Source: Achromobacter sp. Marseille-Q4962 (GTDB taxonomy: Bacteria; Pseudomonadota; Gammaproteobacteria; Burkholderiales; Burkholderiaceae_B). Taken from it: a stretch of DNA of 64,000 nt. Of this stretch, positions 17,731 to 26,747 are shown one piece after another. The position numbers and the translations under genes are program-made. The notes under the pieces are model-generated. The model saw only the letters and a list, made by a program, of their open reading frames with translations. It made no database searches and had not been told where the DNA came from. How positions within the stretch are numbered: the first letter of the stretch is position 1; each line of letters starts with the position of its first letter. The stretch spans positions 1 to 64,000 of the forward strand of contig NZ_CALSFU010000002.1 in NCBI RefSeq assembly GCF_943737005.1, in the 5' to 3' direction.

Positions 17731-18619
17731 CCGGCCCGCCGTCGGGGCCGCCGGCGGCTTCCGGCAGTCCCCGCACGCCGGGCCGCAGGGCGAACACCGC
17801 GCCTTCCAGGCTGTCGGGCGGGCTGGACGGCGGCCGGATGGACGTGACGAACAGTGTGTCCATGCCGGCGCCGCCGAACGCGCACATGGATACGTTGCGG
17901 GCGGGCACGTCCAGGCGCCGGTCCAGCCGGCCATTGGGGGTATAGCGGTAAATGCGCCCGGCCTCATTGCCGCAGATCCAGTAGCAGCCTTCGGCGTCCA
18001 CCGCCGCGCCGTCCGGATGCCCCTCGGGCAGGGCGGGAATGAAGATCTGGCGGTTGCGGGGTTCGCCGGTTTCGGCGTCGCAATCGAAGCGCCAGACCCT
18101 GCTGCGGGTCGGATGCGAGTCGGACAGGTACATGACGCGGCCGTCCGGGCTGAACGCCAGCCCGTTGGGAATGACCAGTCCGTCGAGCACCGCGCGCAGG
18201 CCGTTTGCGTCGTAGCGATAGAGCCGCCCGGCGGGGCTGGCCAGCGCCGTTTCCATGACCATGGTGCCGGCCCAGAAACGCCCCTGGCGGTCGCGCCGGC
18301 CATCGTTGAAACGCATGCCCCGCGCGCCATGCGCCACCGGCGCCAGCAGGCGGGGGACGCAGGCGGCTCCCCGGCGCAGCGGGCCGCAGGCGTAGAGGCC
18401 GTCTTCCATGGCGAGCAGCCAGCCCGCATCGCGCATGGCGATGCAGCCTGCCATGCGCGGCAGGTTCCAATGCGCCAGGACGCCGCCGTCGGGCTTCCAG
18501 CGCCACAGGGTCTTGCCGGGGATGTCGGTCCAGTAGAAAGCCTGGTCGCCGGGGCGCCAGACCGGGCTTTCGCCCACGCCGCAAAGCAGCGTTCCTATGC
18601 GTTCGGCCGGGCTGTGCAT
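17693..18619 (-). CDS. SMP-30/gluconolactonase family sugar lactonase
   Basis: A 308-aa beta-propeller of the SMP-30/regucalcin/gluconolactonase family. Metal-binding positions expected for the family are present: Glu in GVGESPVW, Asn in RFNDGRRDRQGRFWAGTM, Asn in LVIPNGLAFSPDGR and Asp in YLSDSHPTRSRVWRFD. It would hydrolyse a sugar-acid lactone in the cytoplasm. An in-frame ATG at 18691 would add 24 residues without domain similarity and would sit about 11 bases from the predicted transcript start, so 18619 is preferred but not certain. It is divergent from a GntR regulator that probably controls it. Confidence 0.83.
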   Translation of the reverse strand: MHSPAERIGTLLCGVGESPVWRPGDQAFYWTDIPGKTLWRWKPDGGVLAHWNLPRMAGCIAMRDAGWLLAMEDGLYACGPLRRGAACVPRLLAPVAHGARGMRFNDGRRDRQGRFWAGTMVMETALASPAGRLYRYDANGLRAVLDGLVIPNGLAFSPDGRVMYLSDSHPTRSRVWRFDCDAETGEPRNRQIFIPALPEGHPDGAAVDAEGCYWICGNEAGRIYRYTPNGRLDRRLDVPARNVSMCAFGGAGMDTLFVTSIRPPSSPPDSLEGAVFALRPGVRGLPEAAGGPDGGPVSPDADACAARR

Positions 18620-18708
18620 GGCGGCAGGCTCGAAGGAGATGCGCGGCGGCGCGGGCCGGAAAACCGCCTGCCGCGCCGCGCGGCGCGTCATCGCGTGACG
18701 TGCCGAAA

Positions 18709-18738
18709 AGTATAATGAGCGCAAAATTTTGCCGTCAA
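18709..18738 (-). promoter_or_regulatory. Promoter for the SMP-30 gene, overlapping the divergent GntR promoter
   Basis: On the minus strand TTGACG (18738-18733) and TATACT (18714-18709) are separated by 18 bp. The plus strand of the same segment reads TATAAT at 18711-18716, a -10 for the GntR gene. The two -10 boxes therefore overlap, so one bound regulator could control both. Confidence 0.6.
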
Positions 18739-18770
18739 GCAGCGGCCCCTCCGCTTTCCGGAACCCCCAA

Positions 18771-19499
18771 ATGACCGCTCCCGCCGATACGCCCGCTTCG
18801 CCGCCGCGCCGTCCCCGAAGCCTGGCGCAGGGGCTGGTGGAAGCGCTCTCCGAGCGCATCCGGTCGGGCGGGCTGCGGCCCGGCGAAAAGCTGCCCACGG
18901 AATCCGGCATCATGCGCGAGTTCGGCGTGAGCCGCACCGTGGTGCGCGAGGCGCTGTCGCGGCTGCAGGCCAGCGGGCTGGTCGAGACGCATCACGGGGT
19001 GGGCACCTATGTGCTCGAACCCAGCGGCGGCGCCGATTTCCGCGTCGATCCCGCCGACATCGCCACGGTGCGCGACGTGCTCGTCCTGCTGGAGCTGCGC
19101 ATCTGCCTCGAAAGCGAGGCGGCCGGCCTGGCGGCGGCCCGGCGCAGCGGCGAGCACCTGCGGGCCATGCGCCAGGCGCTGGACGACTTCAAAACCGCGC
19201 TCGACGCCGGCGGCGACACCATCACGCCCGACTTCCGCTTCCACCTGCTGGTAGCGCAAGCCACCGAGAACCGCTATTTCGCCGACCTCATGTCGCACCT
19301 CGGTTCGGCCATCATTCCGCGCACCCGCATCAATTCGGCCCGCTTCGCCCAGGAAGACCGCGGCGTCTACCTGGCGCGGGTGAACCTCGAGCACGAGGAC
19401 ATTTACGGCGCCATCCTGCGCCAGGACGCCGAGGCCGCGCGCGCGGCCATGCGCACGCACCTGAGCAACAGCCGCGAGCGGCTGCGCCGGCTGGCCTAG
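18771..19499 (+). CDS. GntR-family transcriptional regulator (FadR/FCD subfamily)
   Basis: A 242-aa repressor-type regulator. An N-terminal winged helix-turn-helix (LAQGLVEALSERIRSGGLRPGEKLPTESGIMREFGVSRTVVREALSRL, residues about 18-70) precedes an all-helical FCD effector domain with the metal-ligand pattern DFRFHLLVA ... H ... H. An upstream TTG start is ignored since ATG 18771 gives the normal N-terminus. The divergent lactonase gene suggests a sugar-acid or lactone effector. No clear Shine-Dalgarno sequence precedes the start. Confidence 0.88.
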   Translation: MTAPADTPASPPRRPRSLAQGLVEALSERIRSGGLRPGEKLPTESGIMREFGVSRTVVREALSRLQASGLVETHHGVGTYVLEPSGGADFRVDPADIATVRDVLVLLELRICLESEAAGLAAARRSGEHLRAMRQALDDFKTALDAGGDTITPDFRFHLLVAQATENRYFADLMSHLGSAIIPRTRINSARFAQEDRGVYLARVNLEHEDIYGAILRQDAEAARAAMRTHLSNSRERLRRLA

Positions 19500-19689
19500 G
19501 GCGAACACGCCCTGGAACTGGCGGCGCTCCGGGCGGGGAGAACCGTCCCCCATTGACCCGCTCCGAACCGCGTTAATCTTGCCGGTTTGGACTTTGGACG
19601 CATAGCGGCATGAGCGGTATCGTGGTTTGGCAGGACAGGGCGGAAACGCCGGCGCGGGGCGCGGCTCCGCATGGGGGGGAGGATCGCGC

Positions 19690-21582
19690 ATGCGCCGCCT
19701 GACCTTGCGTTTTGTGGTGGCGGTGCTGGCGCTGCTGACCTTGTCCCGCCTGGGGCTCGCATTCTGGATGTGGGACCGCGTGCAGGCGGCCGGCGGGCTG
19801 TGGCCGCTGATGCTGGGCGGGCTGCGCATCGATCTGTGCCTGCTCTGCATGGTGGCGGCGCTGCCGGCCGTGCTGTCGCCCTGGTTCGGCCACCGCGCCG
19901 GGGCGGCCGCCGCCACGGCATGGTGGTTCCGCGCCTGGTGGATGCTCTACGTGTTGCTGGAAGTCTCCACGCCGCAGTTCATCGCCGAATACGACACGCG
20001 GCCCAATCGCCTCTACTTCATTTATCTGCTCAACCCGCGCGAAGTGGGCTCCATGCTCTGGGAAGGCTACAAGGGCGTGCTGCTGGCGGCTTTTGTGGCG
20101 TTGGCGCTGGCCGCGTGGCTGTCGCTGCGGCTTTTCCCGACCCGGCTGCGCGACCCCGCCATGGGGTGGTGGAAGCGGCCCGCGGCGTCGGTGCTGATTC
20201 TCGCGCTGGCGGTGCTGGGCGCGCGCGGCACGCTGGAGCACCGGCCGCTCAACCCCGCCAAGGTCGCCTTCAGTTCCGACGCCATGGTCAATGCGCTGGC
20301 GCTTAATTCGCTCTACAGCGTGTTCGACGCCGCCTACCGCATGCGCGACGAGCGCTCGTCGGCGGCCATGTACCCCAGGATGCCGGTCGACGAAATGAAC
20401 GCCATCGTGCGCGCCGCGGCCGGCCTCGACGGGCCGCCGCTCGATCCGCGCTACCCCAGCCTGCACGAGCAGAAGGCCAGCGTGCGGCGCGACCGGCCGC
20501 TGAACGTGGTCATCATTCTCGAGGAGAGCCTGGGAGCCCAGTACGTGGGCAGCCTGGGCGGCAAGGATCTCACGCCCAACCTCGACCGCCTGGGCCGGCA
20601 GGGCTGGATGTTCCACCGCGCCTATGCCACCGGCACCCGCTCGGTGCGCGGCATCGAGGCCGTGACGGCGGGATTCCTGCCCACCGTGGCCGACGCCGTG
20701 GTCAAGCTGCCGCGCGCGCAGACCGGTTTTTTCACGCTGGCGCAGGTGCTGGGGCGGCACGGCTACCATTCGCGCTTCGTCTACGGCGGCGAATCGCACT
20801 TCGACAACATGCGCGCGTTTTTCCTGGGCAACGGCTTCGACGAAGTGGTGGACCGGCCGAAGTTCCAGAACCCGGTCTTCGAGGGTTCGTGGGGCGCGTC
20901 GGACGAAGACATGTTCACGCAGCTCGACCGGCTGCTGCGCGCCGACGGCGACCGGCCGGTGTTCACGCTGGCTTTCTCGGTCAGCAACCATTCGCCGTGG
21001 GAGTATCCGTCAGGCCGCATCGAGCCGGTGGGCGACCCTGCCTCGGTGGACAACACGGTGCGCTATGCCGACTGGGCGCTGGGGCAGTTCTTCGACAAGG
21101 CGCGCCAGGCGCCGTACTGGAAGAACACCGTGTTCCTGGTGATCGCCGACCACGATTCGCGCGTGTACGGTTCGATTCCCGTGCCGGTGCGGCATTTCCG
21201 GATTCCCGCCCTGATCCTGGGCGCGGACATCGCGCCGCGCCAGGACGAGCGCATCGTGAGCCAGATCGACATGGCGCCCACGCTGCTGTCGCTGATCGGC
21301 CTGGACAACGTCAACCCCATGCCGGGCGCGGATCTCACGCGGCGCGATCCCGGCCGGGCCATCATGCAGTACGCCGACAATTTCGGCTATCTGAAAGGCG
21401 AGCGGCTGGTGGTGATCGAGCCTTCCAAGCCGCCGCGCCAGTTCCGCTACGCGGCGGCGCCGGTGGGGCAGGACGAGACTTACGAATCCGTGGCGGCCGA
21501 CCCGGGCCTCGGCAAGGAGGCGCTCGCCCACGCGCTGTGGGCGAGCTGGGCCTATCGGGAGGAAAAGTACCGCCTGCCTTGA
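19690..21582 (+). CDS. LTA-synthase-like sulfatase (alkaline phosphatase superfamily, membrane)
   Basis: A 630-aa protein with about five N-terminal transmembrane helices (residues 1-190) and a periplasmic sulfatase-fold domain. The catalytic domain starts at LNVVIILEESLGAQYVGSLGG (metal Glu), has the likely nucleophile Thr in YATGTRSVRGIEAV, GGESHFDNM, and the metal-binding VIADHDSR. This matches the LTA synthase/OpgB-like phosphoglycerol or phosphoethanolamine transferases. The start at 19690 follows a strong GGGGAGG; an upstream in-frame ATG would add a Gly-rich leader. In Gram-negatives such enzymes decorate periplasmic glucans or LPS; the substrate here is unknown. Confidence 0.85.
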   Translation: MRRLTLRFVVAVLALLTLSRLGLAFWMWDRVQAAGGLWPLMLGGLRIDLCLLCMVAALPAVLSPWFGHRAGAAAATAWWFRAWWMLYVLLEVSTPQFIAEYDTRPNRLYFIYLLNPREVGSMLWEGYKGVLLAAFVALALAAWLSLRLFPTRLRDPAMGWWKRPAASVLILALAVLGARGTLEHRPLNPAKVAFSSDAMVNALALNSLYSVFDAAYRMRDERSSAAMYPRMPVDEMNAIVRAAAGLDGPPLDPRYPSLHEQKASVRRDRPLNVVIILEESLGAQYVGSLGGKDLTPNLDRLGRQGWMFHRAYATGTRSVRGIEAVTAGFLPTVADAVVKLPRAQTGFFTLAQVLGRHGYHSRFVYGGESHFDNMRAFFLGNGFDEVVDRPKFQNPVFEGSWGASDEDMFTQLDRLLRADGDRPVFTLAFSVSNHSPWEYPSGRIEPVGDPASVDNTVRYADWALGQFFDKARQAPYWKNTVFLVIADHDSRVYGSIPVPVRHFRIPALILGADIAPRQDERIVSQIDMAPTLLSLIGLDNVNPMPGADLTRRDPGRAIMQYADNFGYLKGERLVVIEPSKPPRQFRYAAAPVGQDETYESVAADPGLGKEALAHALWASWAYREEKYRLP

Positions 21583-21638
21583 GGCCGGCTTGATCCCGCG
21601 CAAGCCGCTTTACGCGCGGGAGACGCAAACTGGCGTCC

Positions 21639-22646
21639 ATGACGTTTCCAGATCTGCCCCCGGACGCGGCCCGCGCTCCCGCCGCCATGCCAGGCCACGC
21701 AGGCAAGCCTGGCGGGTCTTTACCGCAACGCCGCGCCTGGCCCGTGCCGCGCGGCCGGCTTGCCTGGATCACCGGCGCGCTCAGCGTGCTGCTGCTGGGC
21801 GCCAGCACGATCTTCTGGTGCCTGCTGCTGTTCCCCGTGGCGTTGCTCAAGCTGCTGCTGCCCTGGCCCGCGGCCAGGCGGCGCATCGATCCGGTGCTCA
21901 ACGGTATCGCGACGGCATGGGTTTCCGGCAACGCCGGCTGGTTCGCGCGCATCCAGCGGGCGGACTGGGACATCCAGGGCAATACCGGCCTGCGCTACGC
22001 GGACTGGTATCTGGTCAACTGCAACCACCAGTCGTGGGTGGACATCTTCGTGCTGCAGTATGCGCTGAACCGGCGCATCCCCCTGCTGAAGTTCTTCCTG
22101 AAGCGCCAGCTAATCTACGTGCCGGTGATCGGGCTGGCCTGGTGGGCGCTGGACTTCCCTTTCATGAAGCGCCACGGCAAGAGCGACCTGCGCCGCAATC
22201 CGGCCCTGGGGCGCCCGGACCAGGAGGCCGCGCGGCGCGCGTGCGAGAAGTTCTCGCTGGTGCCGACCAGCGTGATGGTGTTCGCCGAAGGCACGCGCTT
22301 TACCGAGGCCAAGCGCGCGGCCCAGTCTTCGCCGTACCGCCATCTGCTCAAGCCCAGGGCGGGCGGGCTGGCCGTGGCCCTGAATGCGATGGGCGCGCGC
22401 TTTCGCTCGATGATAGACGCCACCATCGCCTACCCGGAAGGCATACCCAGCTTCTGGGACCTGGCCTGCGGCCGGGCCGGGCGCGTGGCGGTGCGCATGC
22501 GGCAGCTGCCGGTGCCGCCGTCATTCTGCGACGGCGATTACACCGCAGACAAGGCGTTCCGCACGGCGTTCCACCAATGGCTCGGGCAGCAGTGGCAGGC
22601 CAAGGACGACGAGATCGAAACGCTGACGGCGCGCCGCGCTGCCTGA
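21639..22646 (+). CDS. 1-acyl-glycerol-3-phosphate acyltransferase family protein (YihG-like)
   Basis: A 335-aa PlsC-domain acyltransferase. A membrane segment near residues 45-75 (ALSVLLLGASTIFWCLLLFPVALLKLLL) is followed by the HX4D motif in NCNHQSWVDIFVLQY, the phosphate-binding VFAEGTRFTEAKR, and PRAGGLAVALNAM. The overall pattern is like E. coli YihG/YcfM-type 1-acyl-G3P acyltransferases of about 300 residues. It follows the LTA-synthase-like gene by 56 bp on the same strand, so both probably serve membrane lipid metabolism. The next gene is convergent. Confidence 0.85.
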   Translation: MTFPDLPPDAARAPAAMPGHAGKPGGSLPQRRAWPVPRGRLAWITGALSVLLLGASTIFWCLLLFPVALLKLLLPWPAARRRIDPVLNGIATAWVSGNAGWFARIQRADWDIQGNTGLRYADWYLVNCNHQSWVDIFVLQYALNRRIPLLKFFLKRQLIYVPVIGLAWWALDFPFMKRHGKSDLRRNPALGRPDQEAARRACEKFSLVPTSVMVFAEGTRFTEAKRAAQSSPYRHLLKPRAGGLAVALNAMGARFRSMIDATIAYPEGIPSFWDLACGRAGRVAVRMRQLPVPPSFCDGDYTADKAFRTAFHQWLGQQWQAKDDEIETLTARRAA

Positions 22647-22671
22647 TCGCGGGCGCCGCCGCCTTCCGGGA

Positions 22672-23991
22672 TCAGGTCCGCGCCGGCAGCACGGTGCCCG
22701 AGCTTTCCCCGAACCCGATCCGCGGGTAACCCGCCTTGACGCATTCGGCGCGGATGATGATCTGGTCGCCGTCTTGCAGGAAGGCGCGCGTTTCGCCCCA
22801 GGGCAGTTCGACGGGCGATTTGCCGCCCTGCGAGAGCTCCAGCAGCGAGCCGGCTTCGGAAGGCTGCGGGCCCGACAGCGTGCCCGTGCCCAGGAGGTCG
22901 CCCGGCTGCAGGTTGCAGCCGTTGACCGTGTGGTGGGCGATGAGCTGGGCCACGTTCCAGTAGGCGTCGCGGAAGTTGCTGCGCGACAGGCGCGCGGGCG
23001 GCTGCTTGGCGGCGCGCGATTTCTCGGTGGTGATCAGCACTTCCATCTGCACGTCGTAGGCGCCGCGCTCGCGGTTGGCCTCGGAGGCCAGGTAGGGCAG
23101 CGGCTGCGGGTCGGCGGCGTCGCGCTTCCATTGCGTGCGGAAGGGCTCCAGGGCCTCCATGGTGACGATCCACGGCGAGATGGTGGAGGCGAAGTTCTTG
23201 GACAGGAACGGGCCCAGCGGCTGGTATTCCCAAGCCTGGATGTCGCGGGCCGACCAGTCGTTCAGGATGCACAGGCCGAACACGTGGGAATCGGCCTGGG
23301 CCAGCGGAATGCGTTCGCCCTGGGCATTGCCGGCGCCCACGAAAATGCCCAGCTCGAGCTCGTAGTCCAGCCGCGCGCAGGGGCCGAATTGCGGCGTCTC
23401 GCCTTCGGCGGCGGGGCGGGTCTGGCCCACGGGGCGCGGAAATCGCTGGTTCACGCCCACGCTGGAAGCGCGGCCGTGGTAGCCGATGGGCACCCACTTG
23501 TAGTTCGGCAGCAGCGGATTGTCGGGGCGGAACTGCCTGCCCACGGCGGTGGCGTGGTGCACCGAGATGTAGAAGTCGGTGTAGTCGCCGATGCGCGCGG
23601 GCGCGGTGTATTCGGCGTCGGCCTGCGCCACCAGCAGCGGCTCGATCTCGGCGCGCAGGGCCGCGCCTTCCCGCAGCGCGCGCGACAGCGCCAGGCGCAG
23701 GGCGCTCCAGTGCGCCTGGCCCAGCGCCATGAGCGCGTTCAGGCTGTCGCCCGCGCACGCGGCCAGCGCCTCGCCGGCCCTGCCGTCGAAAGGCTTGCGC
23801 GCGGCCAGCGCGGCCAGGTCGAGGATCTGGTCGCCGATCGCCACGCCCGGGCGAAAGGCTTCCTGCGAGCCGGCACGGCGAAACACGCCGTAGGGCAGGT
23901 TCTGCACCGGGAAATCGGAAGTTCCGGTATTGGCGCTGGCGACCCAGCTCTTGAGGGACGGGTCGTGGGTTTCGTTGATGGAAGTGCTCAT
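22672..23991 (-). CDS. fahA: Fumarylacetoacetase
   Basis: A 439-aa enzyme performing the last step of tyrosine/homogentisate breakdown: fumarylacetoacetate to fumarate and acetoacetate. The N-terminal SH3-like domain (residues about 15-110) is followed by the FAH catalytic fold. That has DYTDFYISVHHATAVGRQFRP (catalytic His), GYHGRASSV, the metal-binding LDYELELGIFVG, NDWSARDIQAWEYQPLGPFLSKNFASTISPW and the conserved GTGTLSGP. Length is normal for the bacterial and eukaryotic enzyme. It is downstream of hmgA on the same strand with an apparent terminator between them. No maleylacetoacetate isomerase gene lies in the window. Confidence 0.95.
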   Translation of the reverse strand: MSTSINETHDPSLKSWVASANTGTSDFPVQNLPYGVFRRAGSQEAFRPGVAIGDQILDLAALAARKPFDGRAGEALAACAGDSLNALMALGQAHWSALRLALSRALREGAALRAEIEPLLVAQADAEYTAPARIGDYTDFYISVHHATAVGRQFRPDNPLLPNYKWVPIGYHGRASSVGVNQRFPRPVGQTRPAAEGETPQFGPCARLDYELELGIFVGAGNAQGERIPLAQADSHVFGLCILNDWSARDIQAWEYQPLGPFLSKNFASTISPWIVTMEALEPFRTQWKRDAADPQPLPYLASEANRERGAYDVQMEVLITTEKSRAAKQPPARLSRSNFRDAYWNVAQLIAHHTVNGCNLQPGDLLGTGTLSGPQPSEAGSLLELSQGGKSPVELPWGETRAFLQDGDQIIIRAECVKAGYPRIGFGESSGTVLPART

Positions 23992-24058
23992 GCGTGTCTC
24001 GCTCAGTGTGTTTATGGACGCGCCGCCGGCGCGGGGCGGAAAAGCCGGAAAAAGCCAA

Positions 24059-24086
24059 GCGGCGATGGGCTTGCGCCCATCGCCGC
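24059..24086 (-). terminator. Terminator or attenuator between hmgA and fahA
   Basis: A perfect 12-bp stem (GCGGCGATGGGC / GCCCATCGCCGC) with a 4-base loop begins 24 bp past the hmgA stop. Read in the gene direction it is followed by TTGGCTTTTTCC. It should end or damp hmgA transcripts before fahA. Confidence 0.75.
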
Positions 24087-24109
24087 GGCTCGTCCGGACG
24101 CGCAGGCAG

Positions 24110-25408
24110 TCACGCCTTGCGGGGATCGAAATGCTTCTTGATGTCCTGCCAGCAGCGGTAGTAGTCGCCCTGCAATTCTACCGAGGCCAGGGCCTGCCCG
24201 GTCGGGCGGATCACGCGCCGGGTTTCGAACATGAAGGCCATGGTGTCGCGGATATAGTGGGCCTTGCTGGTGTCGGCATGCGACGCCTTTTCGAAGGTTT
24301 CGGCGTCGGGGCCGTGGCCGCTCATGCAATTGTGCAGGCTGGCGCCGCCCGGGGCGAAGCCTTCCGCCTTGGCGTCGTACACGCCCTGGATAAGGCCCAT
24401 GAACTCGCTGGCCACGTTGCGGTGGAACCAGGGCGGACGGAACGTGTCTTCCATCGCCAGGATGCGCGGCGGGAAGATGGCGAAATCCATGTTCGCGGTG
24501 CCCGGGGTGTCCGAGGGCGCCGTGAGCACGGTGAAAATGGACGGGTCCGGGTGGTCGAAGCTGATCGAGCCGATGGTGTTGAAGCGGCGCAGGTCGTACT
24601 TGTAGGGTGCGTGCGTGCCGTGCCAGGCCACCACGTCCAGCGGCGAGTGGTCGATGGCGGCGCGCCAGAATCCGCCCGTGAACTTGGCGATCAGCTCGAA
24701 ATCGCCCTCCACGTCTTCGTACCAGGCCACGGGGGTCTGGAAGTCGCGCGGATTGGCGAGACAGTTCGAGCCGATGGGCCCGAGTTCGGGCAGGCGCAGC
24801 GCCGCGCCGAAGTTCTCCAGCATGTAGCCGCGCGCCGCGTCGTCGAGCAACTCCACGCGGAAGCGCACGCCGCGCGGGATGACCGCGATCTCCAGCGGTT
24901 CCAGGTCGATCAGGCCCAGCTCGGTGGCCAGGCGCAGGCGTCCCAGCTGCGGCACCAGCAGCAGCTCGCCGTCGGCGTTGTAGAAGTAGCGGTCCTTCAT
25001 CGAGCGGTTGGCCGCGTACAGGTGGATGCCCACGCCGCTCTGCTCGCCGGGACCGCCGTTGCCGCCCCAGGTTTTCACGCCTTCGATGAAATCGGTGGGC
25101 GCGGCGGGCAGGGGCAGCGGGCTCCAGCGCAGTTGGTTCGGCGTGACCGGGCCCGTGCCGAAGTCGCTCAGCCAGCCGGGCGCGCCGTCGAACGCCTCGA
25201 AGGGCTTGTGCTGCGCGCCGGGGCGGATGCGGTACAGCCAGGAGCGGCGGTTTTCGCTGCGCGGCGCGGTAAAGGCGGTGCCCGATAGCTGTTCGGCATA
25301 CAGGCCGTACGGGCATTGCTGGGGCGAATTGCGGCCGACGGGCAGGGCCCCGGGCAGCGCCTCGGTGGCGCAATCGTTGCCGAAGCCGGTCTGGTATTTC
25401 AGTTCCAT
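24110..25408 (-). CDS. hmgA: Homogentisate 1,2-dioxygenase
   Basis: A 432-aa ring-cleaving dioxygenase that opens homogentisate to maleylacetoacetate using Fe(II). The protein begins [17 protein letters not shown] and shows family blocks [29 protein letters not shown], the iron-site region [20 protein letters not shown] and [18 protein letters not shown]. The C-terminal [15 protein letters not shown] is also typical. The start at 25408 is chosen over an upstream ATG since it has AGGAGGAACCC immediately before it. Divergent LysR gene and downstream fahA complete the module. Confidence 0.96.
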   Translation of the reverse strand: MELKYQTGFGNDCATEALPGALPVGRNSPQQCPYGLYAEQLSGTAFTAPRSENRRSWLYRIRPGAQHKPFEAFDGAPGWLSDFGTGPVTPNQLRWSPLPLPAAPTDFIEGVKTWGGNGGPGEQSGVGIHLYAANRSMKDRYFYNADGELLLVPQLGRLRLATELGLIDLEPLEIAVIPRGVRFRVELLDDAARGYMLENFGAALRLPELGPIGSNCLANPRDFQTPVAWYEDVEGDFELIAKFTGGFWRAAIDHSPLDVVAWHGTHAPYKYDLRRFNTIGSISFDHPDPSIFTVLTAPSDTPGTANMDFAIFPPRILAMEDTFRPPWFHRNVASEFMGLIQGVYDAKAEGFAPGGASLHNCMSGHGPDAETFEKASHADTSKAHYIRDTMAFMFETRRVIRPTGQALASVELQGDYYRCWQDIKKHFDPRKA

Positions 25409-25579
25409 GGGTTCCTCCTGGGCGGCGGCGCGGTGCATGGCCGCGCATTACGGTGTCCGGGGGCGCGGGCGAGAGTCTCGTCCCGCGCGCCGATAGGCCA
25501 TTTTCGGCAAAATCCGGCCCCTCGGCTACGGGAATGCGAAAATAGAAACTATAAATTCCGTGAATAATGAGGAAGCGCC

Positions 25580-26539
25580 ATGGCCAGTCTGCGCGATGTG
25601 GACCTGAACCTGCTGCTGGTGTTCCAGCATCTGCTCGAAGAACGCAACATCTCGGCGGTGGCGCGCCGCATGGACCTGACCCAGCCCGCGGCGAGCAATG
25701 CGCTGCGGCGCCTGCGCGCCGCCTTCGGCGACGAACTCTTCGTGCGCACCGGCCAGGGCATGCAGCCCACGCCGCGCGCGGAAAGGCTGGCCGGGCCGGT
25801 GAGCGAGGCGCTGGCCACGCTGTCGCGCGCCCTGCAGGACCAGGACGCCTTCGACCCGGCCGCGAGCAGGCGGCGCTTCCGCGTGGCCATGTCGGACGTG
25901 GGCGAAATCCACTTCATGCCGCGCCTCATGGAAGCCTGCGCCCAGCTCGCGCCGGGCGTGCGCATCGATTCCGTGCGCACCCAGGGGCCGGATCTGCAGC
26001 GCGAAATGGAGGCCGGGCGCATCGACCTGGCCGTGGGCGCCTTCGACGACATGGGCGCCGGCGTCATGCAGCGCATGCTGTTCCGGCAGGGCTATGCCAC
26101 GCTGTTCCGCCAGGGACATCCCACGGCCCATGCGGGCATGAGCCTGAAGGCTTTCCGCGCCGAGCGCCACCTCATCGTGTCGCGCGCGGCGCCCTACGGG
26201 CAGGTCAACCAGTCCATGGAACGCGCGGGCCTCGTGCTGGCCGAGCATTTCAGCGTGCCGCATTTCTCGGCCGTGCCGTATATCGTCAGCGCGACCGACC
26301 TGCTGGCCACGGTGCCCGAAAAGCTCGCCGCCAGCGCGGCCGGCCCGTTCGGCCTGCGCTACATCGCACCGCCGGTCAAGGTGCCGCCCTTGCAGACCAA
26401 TATGTACTGGCAGCGCCGCTACGACCGCGACGGCGGCAGCCAGTGGCTGCGCGGCCTGATCGCGGAGGTGTTCGGCGCCGACGGGCAGCAGGCGCCTGTC
26501 GCGCGGGCCGGGGCGGGACGGCGCGACGCTACGCGCTGA
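25580..26539 (+). CDS. LysR-family transcriptional regulator
   Basis: A 319-aa LysR-type regulator. The N-terminal winged HTH (VDLNLLLVFQHLLEERNISAVARRMDLTQPAASNALRRLRAAFGDELFVRTGQGMQPTPRA) has the NodD-like form, followed by the effector-binding domain. It is divergent from hmgA with 171 bp between the start codons, so it is the likely regulator of the homogentisate genes. A GAGG lies 10 bp before the ATG. The 3' end overlaps the convergent DUF2783 gene by 11 bp. The inducer is not evident; homogentisate or an upstream aromatic is the simplest guess. Confidence 0.9.
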   Translation: MASLRDVDLNLLLVFQHLLEERNISAVARRMDLTQPAASNALRRLRAAFGDELFVRTGQGMQPTPRAERLAGPVSEALATLSRALQDQDAFDPAASRRRFRVAMSDVGEIHFMPRLMEACAQLAPGVRIDSVRTQGPDLQREMEAGRIDLAVGAFDDMGAGVMQRMLFRQGYATLFRQGHPTAHAGMSLKAFRAERHLIVSRAAPYGQVNQSMERAGLVLAEHFSVPHFSAVPYIVSATDLLATVPEKLAASAAGPFGLRYIAPPVKVPPLQTNMYWQRRYDRDGGSQWLRGLIAEVFGADGQQAPVARAGAGRRDATR

Positions 26540-26726
26540 CGAGGGATTCCCGCGCCAGCCGCAGGGCTTCGCGCAGCAGTTCCATGTCGCCGAGATGGTT
26601 GGCCAGCAGCAGGATGAGCGCGGCGTTGAGCTCCTGGCTCTGCTCCAGGCTCAGGTCGCGGTGGATGTCGATCAGCGCCTCGTAGAAATCGTCCGGCGCG
26701 GGCAGGTTGGTTTCGGTGATGAGCAT
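26529..26726 (-). CDS. DUF2783 small protein
   Basis: A 65-aa acidic, helical protein (MLITETNLPAPDDFYEALID...). It matches my recollection of DUF2783, a family found beside aromatic-ring hydroxylase genes; its function is unknown. The sequence has repeated Leu/Glu-rich helices (LSLEQSQELNAALILLLANHLGD) and no Cys or membrane segment. It is the last gene of a minus-strand operon after the flavin hydroxylase (21-bp gap), which suggests a role in the stability or activity of that enzyme. It overlaps the 3' end of the LysR gene by 11 bp. Confidence 0.7.
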   Translation of the reverse strand: MLITETNLPAPDDFYEALIDIHRDLSLEQSQELNAALILLLANHLGDMELLREALRLARESLVSA

Positions 26727-26747
26727 GATGGCTGCCTCTTTTCGGGA

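Noticed and set aside
15166-18429. 1087-codon minus-strand open frame over the two-component genes
   Set aside because: Antisense to kinase and PAP2 genes with intact motifs; no recognisable domain.
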